Origin: Eustoma russellianum
Taxonomy: Eukaryota > Streptophyta > Magnoliopsida > Gentianales > Gentianaceae
Reading direction: 5' to 3'
Length of the DNA: 64,000 nucleotides
Assembly: GCA_036186865.1 (NCBI GenBank)
Contig: AP025055.1
Location: forward strand, 28,120,838-28,184,837
A program made the translations under genes and the position numbers. Positions 57,390-64,000 of this stretch are shown here, one piece after another. Position 1 is the stretch's first letter; every line of letters begins with the position of its first letter. A model generated the notes under the pieces. It saw nothing but the letters and a program-made list of their open reading frames with translations. It was not told the origin of the DNA and searched no databases.

Positions 57390-59140
57390 CTCAGGAACAG
57401 AACAGTGTTGTTTCCGGTCGCACCTACTGTTGCTGCACATGTTCCTGCTTGCTGGACAGGTTGAAAAACAAGAGAAGTTTTGAGGCAGTTTCTCTCAAAC
57501 GCTGGCAGCAAAGATGCTGTTCTTTTTGACAATGATGGGCTTGTCAAATATGCTGACCGAGAATCCTCTGGAGGTGATTCCAGTTGAAAACCAGAATCTG
57601 AACAAGCAAAACAATTTGATGTTTGAAGCATGGAGTTACAGTAATTAGGTTTGCTTGAGTCATTTTTTAAGATTTTTAGATAATTCTCTGTATGGAGTGT
57701 ACTGTACCTTTAAAACTACAAAGTCACTGTTGATGGCCTTAGACAAGAAGTAGCGCAATGAGGATGCCGGTAAATAGAAAATTTATCATTGTTAAATTTC
57801 TTGACTTTAAAATGTTAGACTCAAGACCGTTTGTGTCTCAGATTGAGAAACTACAACGTTGGTGGCTGAAATGGAAGAAAATGGCATGTCGCTCAGTGAA
57901 TCTTTCCAAGTGGCTGTTGTGATTGAGAAATTACCTCTTTTGTGGAGGGAGTTTAGAAGCTATCTCAAACACAAGCAAAAGGAGATGACGTTGGAGGATC
58001 TGATTGTCTGACTCCTTATAGAGAAAGATAATCGAAGATCCGAGAAAAGGCCAAGTTCAAGATTTGGTCATGCTAAAGCTCACGTCGTATAGGTGACGAA
58101 AAAGAAAAAGGAAAATCTTGTCGGAGTGAACGCTAAAGATAAGAAAGTTGTCAAAAGGTTCACTGGAAAGTGTTATAACTGTGGGATTCAGGGGCACTGC
58201 AGTGTTGACTCCATAAGCCCAAGCAAGAAAAAGCAAAAGCCAACCTTGTGAGTGCAATGGATGATGTGAATTTGTGCGCTGTTGTTTCTGAGTGCAACAT
58301 TGTAGGAAATTCTCGTGAATGGTGGGTGGACAGTGGAGCCACTCGACACGTCTGCGTCAACAAGGCGATGTTCAAAGAATACTCTTATGCAAATGACAAC
58401 GAAAGGCTGTAGATAGGGAACAAGGATAGCTCGAAGATTGAAGGTTTGGGCAAGGTAATTCTGAAAATGACCTCAAGAAACGAATTGACTCTGCAAGATG
58501 TGTTGCATGTTTCCCACATCCCCAGAACTTAGTTTCTGAAGCTTTACTAGTCAAACATAGATTCAGACTAGTATTTGATTGTAATAAATGTATTCTGAGC
58601 AAGATGTGATTTTTCAAAGGAAGGGGTACTTGACTGACAATATGTTTAAGTTAAGTGTAATGACTATTGTACCCAAGAAAACTCTGGCCAAAGAGGCCAA
58701 TAAGACTGCTTCTACTTCTGCTTACATACTTGAGTCTTCTTGTTTATGGCATTTTTGTTTGGGGCATGTTAACTACAAGTCAATACAAAGAATGATTAAT
58801 CTTGACTTATTACCCAAACTAAATATTAATAAAAAATGCCAAGCGTTTGTTGAAGCAAAAATGGCAAAGGCGCCATGCCCTTCAATTGAATGAAACACTG
58901 AAGTGTTAGTCTTAATTCACACAAATCTGTGTGATTTAAAACTCGTGCAAACAAGAGGTGGTAAAAAATAATTTGTAACTCTTATCGACGATTGCACTAG
59001 ATATTGTTATGTGTAATTGTTAAGTAGCAAAGATGAGACTGTTTATGCTTTTAAACACTATAAAAATAAAGTTGAGAATCAACTGAGTAAACGAATTAAG
59101 ACAAGTCACACGACGGAAGAATATGATTACAAATTTTCGT
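57390..59140 (+). pseudogene. Element I gag, protease and integrase start, degenerate
   Basis: Plus-strand copia of Tork type. The Gag pieces KRWQQ (57495), MLTENPLEVIPVENQN (57550) and FLDFKMLDSRPFVSQIEKLQ (57800-57855) follow the family order. A zinc knuckle CYNCGIQGHC lies at about 58170-58200 and lacks the final spacing because of a frame break. Protease is WWVDSGATRHVCVNK at about 58320. The integrase zinc-finger region is at 58730-58870 (LWHFCLGHVNYKS). The start of the core is at about 58910-59130 (LIHTNLCDLK, LIDDCTRYCYV), where the second Asp region is strongly altered before LINE sequence begins. Stops at 57645, 58015, 58090 and 58410 and frame changes make it non-functional. Confidence 0.75.
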
Positions 59141-59228
59141 GATCCGAAGAAGAAACCGCTCCCAAATTTCTGTGCCAGCAAATCCCGCCGGCCACTGGCC
59201 GCCGAATCAAAAACCGGATCTCCCCGTG

Positions 59229-61003
59229 ATGGATCTAGACCCAACAACAGAGATGACTGAAAGATCAGTAGAAGAGACTGATCAACTTTCCCGAAGTGTT
59301 AAGAAATACAAAAGACATGCAAACGGTGATCTCGTTCCACCCAGCGACGACTTCAGACCACATGGAGTATGGGGAGAAAGATGTTTTGCAGAGGTGGTGA
59401 GAGGACCCCCAGTGGAGAGATCACTGTACACAAGCGACGGTGAAGAAGCGACATGGAAGAAATGCTTGAAGAGCCGGAAGAAGTCTTGCGCGAAGATGAT
59501 GATCAGAGAAAAGGCTGGGTGAAAATGGTGGTTTCATCTGAGGAACGACGAGCCCTATACAAACCATGGAAACGAGCATTAATAATTAAGGTCATTGGCA
59601 GAAATGTATCATTTCGTACGTTACAACTGAGACTGAACTCTCTCTGGGGATTAACAGATGAATATGTGATAACAGATCTGACAGAAGGTTACTACATAGT
59701 CCGCTTCTACTCGAAGACTGACTACCAACTAGTACTAGAAGGGGGGACCATGGATCATACAAGGACACTACCTAACCATTACGAAATGGAGGCCACATTT
59801 CCAACCGGAGAAGAACCCCATTACATCGACAATGGTGTGGGTGAGACTGCCTGGCATTCCTGTTGAGTACTACAATGAAAGTGTGCTGATGCAAGTAGGT
59901 AACAAACTTGGTAAGGCAGTGAAGACTGACATCACTACACTCAGAGTAGCCAGAGGGAAGTATGCACGTATTTGTGTCGAGTTAGATTTGACAAAACCCT
60001 TTAATATCCATTGTGAATCTAGATGGCTATGACTTTAAAGTTGAGTATGAAGGACTGCACCTCATATGCTTCAAGTGTGGCCGCTATGGTCATCGTAATG
60101 CGGAATGTGAAGGGAGACAATGTGATAGTTCGAAGGAGCAAGCGCAGACCTTTAAAACCAGATTCAGTACAGACGGGGGAGGTGTTTGGCCCTTGGATGA
60201 TTGCATCTAACATGAGGAGGAGGAGATATCAAGAAGGCAATGGTTCCCGCCCAAACGAACCATCACAGAAGAACCAACCAACTGTAGCGGGCACGCAGGA
60301 TGGTGTGGATACCCGGCAACCTACAGAACCGCGATATGCTATTGGAAGCCAACCAATGCCTAGGAGTAATCCCTCACGATTTTCACAGGGGTCAAGGTTT
60401 GAAGCCTTAGCCGTAGAAGACGACGATAACACTGAGGACACAGTTTTCAGCGTGCAAGACTTACGCAAGCAACTAACACATGCGCAGGCTATAGGCCAAA
60501 ATGTCCAATTCACCACTATGTCAAGAGATCATGATGGAGCTACCAAACCAAAAGGGAAGAAAGGGGTCCCTCTAAAGAACTCAGTTAAAGTTAAGGCCAC
60601 ACCCAAGGTACCAGCCCACAGCAGGCTGACAAGTGATTCGGCCAGGAGGAAAGAAGGGGATTCAATGGACTGAGCACAAAGGAGAACTTCACTCAGTGAT
60701 CTCACCAACTTCACCACCCATGGTGCACTAGGCCAGCAGTTGAAGAGTGTTAACGATAAGATTCAAGAGTCTATTAACTCACCAGATATAAATCTGGGAG
60801 TCATGGGAAGTCTAATAAAGCACCATCCACCTGACATAGACTCTACGTGCGCACACCTTGTCCCATTAGAGCAAGCTTCTTGCGAAGGAGAACTGACTGA
60901 AGCCTCCCTGCTAAACGTTGATCATGACGAGGAATCACCACCACAGATGCAAGTGGACGAGACTGGTGGACTGGCGGTCCAAACCCAAACTCATTATCAA
61001 TGA
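59229..61003 (+). pseudogene. LINE ORF1 (DUF4283, CCHC knuckle), frameshifted
   Basis: ORF1 is the RNA-binding protein of plant L1 elements. Start at ATG 59229 (MDLDPTTEMTERS...) in preference to the upstream ATG 59139, because the coding style begins there. The DUF4283 region is at about 59510-59860 (WKRALIIKVIGRNVSFRTLQ, YYIVRFYSKTDY) and continues at 59832-60032 (VWVRLPGIPVEYYNES). A CCHC knuckle CFKCGRYGHRNAEC is at about 60067-60108. The Ser/Pro/Gln-rich C-terminal part is at 60140-61003. Frame changes at about 59450, 59840, 60010 and 60130, and an in-frame TGA at 60671-60673, inactivate it. The final stop TGA (61001-61003) overlaps the ORF2 start as ATGA. Confidence 0.85.
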
Positions 61004-64000
61004 AGTTAATATCATGGAACTATAGGGGTGCAGCATCCCCTAAATTCTATCGTTGCATGAAAGAGATAATATGTAAATATCAGCCAGACGTGCTATTTCT
61101 GATGGAACCACGTGTACATAGCAGAAAAGGGAATCGCATACTGAGAAATTTTGATTTCACGCGATTTATTGCGATTAAAGCAGAAGGATTGCTGGCGGAC
61201 TTTGGTGCTTCTGGAATGCAACAGCTATTGAACTGGAAGTACTAATCTTTACGGACCAACACATTAATATGGCAGTGGTACGGAATGGGCTAGTGGCTTG
61301 GGTTTTGACACTTATATACGCTTCCCCGACTGACACGGTGAGACAAAGACTATGGAGGGATATTATACGATTGGGATCATTACTACGTTGTCCTTGGAAT
61401 CTTATAGGGGACTTCAACAAAGTGATAACACAGGATGACAAACAAGGTGGAAGAAGAATAAGGACGGACAGTGGACTGCGCTATGCTGTGGAGTATTGTG
61501 AGCTAATAGAGATACCATATTCGGGCCCAAAATTTACGTGGTCTAATGGGCGGCAAGGATTGGACAGAATCTCTGAATGTATTGATTACTCATTTTGTAA
61601 CCTCAAGTGGAATCTAAATATCCGGATTCTCTACTCCACCATTTACCCATGACGAGTTCGGACCAACATCCTTTATTTCTTCAACTCCACCCGCCTAATC
61701 ATAAAGAATACAAGGAGAGACACTTTCGGTTCCAAGCCTGCTGGCAGGAACATAAAGGATTCAAACAGTTCTTGGCAAGCAGATGGCAGGATAAGGGAGG
61801 CAACATGTACGAATCTTTAATACACTGCGCGAAAGAACTTACATGGTGGAGTATGGAGGTGTTTGGGAGCATCAGGAAAAAGAAGCAACGCTGCTACGCA
61901 AGGCTAGAGGGTATACAGAAAAACCATGTACACACGGCCATTTACGTACTTATACTCTCTAGAAAGGGAATTGAGGGAGGAGCTGCATGATCTGTTAAAG
62001 CAGGAAGAGACGTACTGGCTTCAAAAATCACATCTTAACTGGCTCATGCAAGGAGAAAGGAATACAAAGTTTTTTCACGCTACTGCAGTCACGAGAAGAC
62101 GAAGAACAAAGGTTAGTCGCTTGAAAAAGGAGGATGGGGCTTAGGTTGAAAATCCATCAGAACTGAGGGCAATGGTATTAAATTATTTTCGTGATCTATA
62201 TGTGGAGACCAATCAAACAACACCAGGACACATAAAATTCAACTTCCCAGAGGTATCATACGCTGAAAGAGAAGCTCTTAATAGGCAACCCACGGAAACA
62301 GAAATCTATAATGACGTGTGTCAAATGGGGGCCTATAAAAGCCCAGGTCCTGATGGTTTTTCACCCATATTCTTCCAATACAACTGGGATGTAGTAGGCC
62401 CTTCGGTGATCAGATTTGTATCAGAAGCTTTTCGGCAGAAGACATTCCCTTCCCAGATGAATTCCACGTTGGTTGTTTTGGTGCCTAAAGTAAATACGCC
62501 AGAGAAGGTATCACAATTTCGCCCTATCTCCCTATCTAACGTAGCGGTCAAAATAATCTCCAAAGTCATAGCAAATAGACTAAAAGCGATCATTGACAAA
62601 CTGGTAAGTATCAATCAGTGCAGTTTCATACCAGGTAGACTGGCAAGCGATAATATTATCGTAGCACAGAAAATACTGCACACCATGCGCAGAAAATCTG
62701 GGAGAAATGGACTTATGGTGGTTAAGCTAGACCTGGAAAAAGCATATGATCGCATTCACTGGGGGTTCTTACGTCAAGTACTTGAACACACGGGATTTAA
62801 CGCAAATATGGTAGAGCTAATAATGTACCTAACTACTTCAGCAAAGCTAAATGTGTTGTGGAATGGCGAACAGTTACAGGCTTTCCAACCACAACGGGGT
62901 CTGAGACAAGGCGACCCATTAGAGCCTTATATATTTGTGTTATGTATGGATCTATTAAGCCAACAAATCAATGAAGCCGTCCAATCAAGAGTTTGGAGGC
63001 CGATTAAAACTTCAAGATACGGACCGGAGGTTTCACACTTAATGTTCGCTGATGACATCCTGCTATTTGGGGCAGCTTCGGATGAGCAAGGAGAACTCAT
63101 GGCTCGCATTATAAGTGACTTCTGTCTTCTGTCCGGACAGAAGGTAAGCACTGCCAAATCTCACTTGTATATATCCCCAAACACGCCAGCGGAGAAAATA
63201 CGGGCTTTAACCTCAAATTTGGGATCCCACTTACCTATGATCTTGGAAAATACTTGGGGATGCCATTGCTGCATGGTTGCTTTACACCTGCAACATACAA
63301 CAGCCTCATAGAGAAGGTAAGAGGGAAGTTGACGACGTGGAAAGGCAAGTTGCTCTCTGAGACGGCAAGAAACATACTTATCCAATCAGTTGCATCCACT
63401 ATACCCTTCTACTCAATGCAAACCTCATTATTGCCATCCTCCATAATCGATCAATTGGAGAGGCTGAACAGGACATTTTTTTGGGGAGAATTCGACGGGA
63501 AGCGCAGGCTACACACGATAGCCTGGTCTAAAGTCTGCCGACCTAAGCTCAAAGGGGGAACGGGGATAAAATGTTTGAGACTGATGAACAAAGCGCTACT
63601 AGCTAAGCTATTGTGGAAGGTTATACTGAATGAAGACATACTCTGGGTCAAAGTTCTTCGCGCGAAATATGGATGTCCGCTACGAGTATCCCCACCAAGA
63701 CAAGCAGCAACACACACTTGGAGGAGTATTCTTACAGCCATACCGTTGATTCTCGCAGGAATGCAGGAGGGTTCCACTGGGGATCTAAGGGAACCAGGTA
63801 CTAATTGGAGAGGTAGTCCAGGATCAAAATTCTCTGTTGCGTCTGCATACGATCTGCAAATGACTGCAGCTACTAACTCGGACAGTCAAGTTTGGAAAAA
63901 TATATGGTCTCTACGCGGCCCTCAAAGGGGAAACTTTCTACTTTGGCAAGCTAATCTGGACAGCCTTCCAACGAGGAGCTTGTTATATTGCAGGAACCTA
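61000..64000 (+). pseudogene. LINE ORF2 (endonuclease, RT, zf-RVT), frameshifted, partial
   Basis: ORF2 nicks the target and copies the RNA. The apurinic-type endonuclease starts MKLISWNYRGAAS at 61000. It has LFLMEPRV at about 61095, shifts frame near 61190, then GDFNKV near 61410 and SSDQHPLFL near 61655. RT is at 62172-63240: MGAYKSPGPDGFSPIFFQ, FRPISLSNV, LDLEKAYDRIHW, GLRQGDPLEPYIF and the active site FADDILLFG at about 63045. The frame shifts again near 63235 into a part with LGKYLGMPLLHG and ERLNRTFFWG. The zf-RVT-like region at 63820-64000 (WSLRGPQRGNFLLW) is cut by the window end. Breaks at about 61190, 61650, 61985 and 63235 and a stop at 62143 show it is inactive, but all core motifs remain. 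Confidence 0.88.

Larger units (their letters stand above)
55846..59140 (+). mobile_element. Element I: Tork-like copia remnant, cut by a LINE
   Basis: Plus-strand element with a 5' LTR from 55846 to about 57160, a degenerate gag and protease, and the start of integrase. It stops at about 59140 where LINE sequence begins. A small MITE lies inside the LTR. RT, RNase H and the 3' LTR are outside the window or lost. Confidence 0.75.
59140..64000 (+). mobile_element. L1-type LINE, 3' end outside the window
   Basis: Non-LTR retrotransposon with ORF1 (DUF4283 plus CCHC) and ORF2 (endonuclease, RT, zf-RVT region). Its GC-richer 5' UTR begins at about 59140, directly against element I integrase. Because the 5' UTR and both ORFs are present, this copy is probably close to full length. 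It continues beyond position 64000, so tail and duplication cannot be seen. Confidence 0.85.

Overview
This is eukaryotic DNA from a plant, most likely a eudicot. It is AT-rich and gene-poor, and it is built almost entirely of Ty1/copia LTR retrotransposons, with one L1-type LINE at the right end. There are no bacterial-style operons, no tRNA or rRNA genes and no CRISPR array. Species cannot be read from the sequence. The Gag, Pol, primer-binding-site (initiator Met-tRNA) and polypurine-tract signatures are those of plant copia lineages, including three Sirevirus-like elements.

Layout. (1) 1-6546: a minus-strand copia gag remnant (A), an array of ATCGATCGAT palindromes, a possible host exon pair at 1303-1775, a Tork-like LTR at 2281-3625, and a 5'-truncated plus-strand copia pol with its 3' LTR (B). 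(2) 6650-37780: a minus-strand gene (X) split by a 29.8-kb nest. Copia element F (6910-36745, TSD TCAAC) sits in gene X. Sirevirus-like element C (7233-18005) sits in F's 3' LTR. A solo LTR, D (20315-33860, TSD TATGC), sits in F's pol. A young, nearly intact Sirevirus-like element E (20347-30848, TSD GGGGG) sits 32 bp inside D. (3) 37808-38807: a decayed LTR-like block. (4) 39024-54444: the last two recognisable exons of a minus-strand host gene (Y), with copia element H (39521-54444, 199-bp LTRs, TSD GAAAA) in the polypyrimidine tract of its intron. Sirevirus-like element G (39750-49621, TSD AGACT) sits inside H, and a 10-N gap lies in G's gag. (5) 54445-59140: old LTR debris, a Stowaway-like MITE, and a Tork-like copia remnant (I) whose LTR carries a hAT-like MITE with an 8-bp TSD. 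(6) about 59140-64000: a plus-strand LINE with ORF1 and ORF2 overlapping at ATGA. It interrupts element I's integrase and runs off the window.

How the parts work together. The gag, protease, integrase, RT and RNase H domains are parts of self-copying elements, not of a host pathway. E is the only one with near-complete reading frames. Its pol is broken by one extra base in a homopolymer, and its two 2.56-kb LTRs differ at two substitutions by eye. All other coding regions carry several frameshifts or stops. The host-relevant content is limited to three small putative gene fragments (1303-1775, gene X, gene Y), two of them split by insertions. I did not find a convincing undescribed biological system. 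The most informative content is the insertion history and the two split genes.
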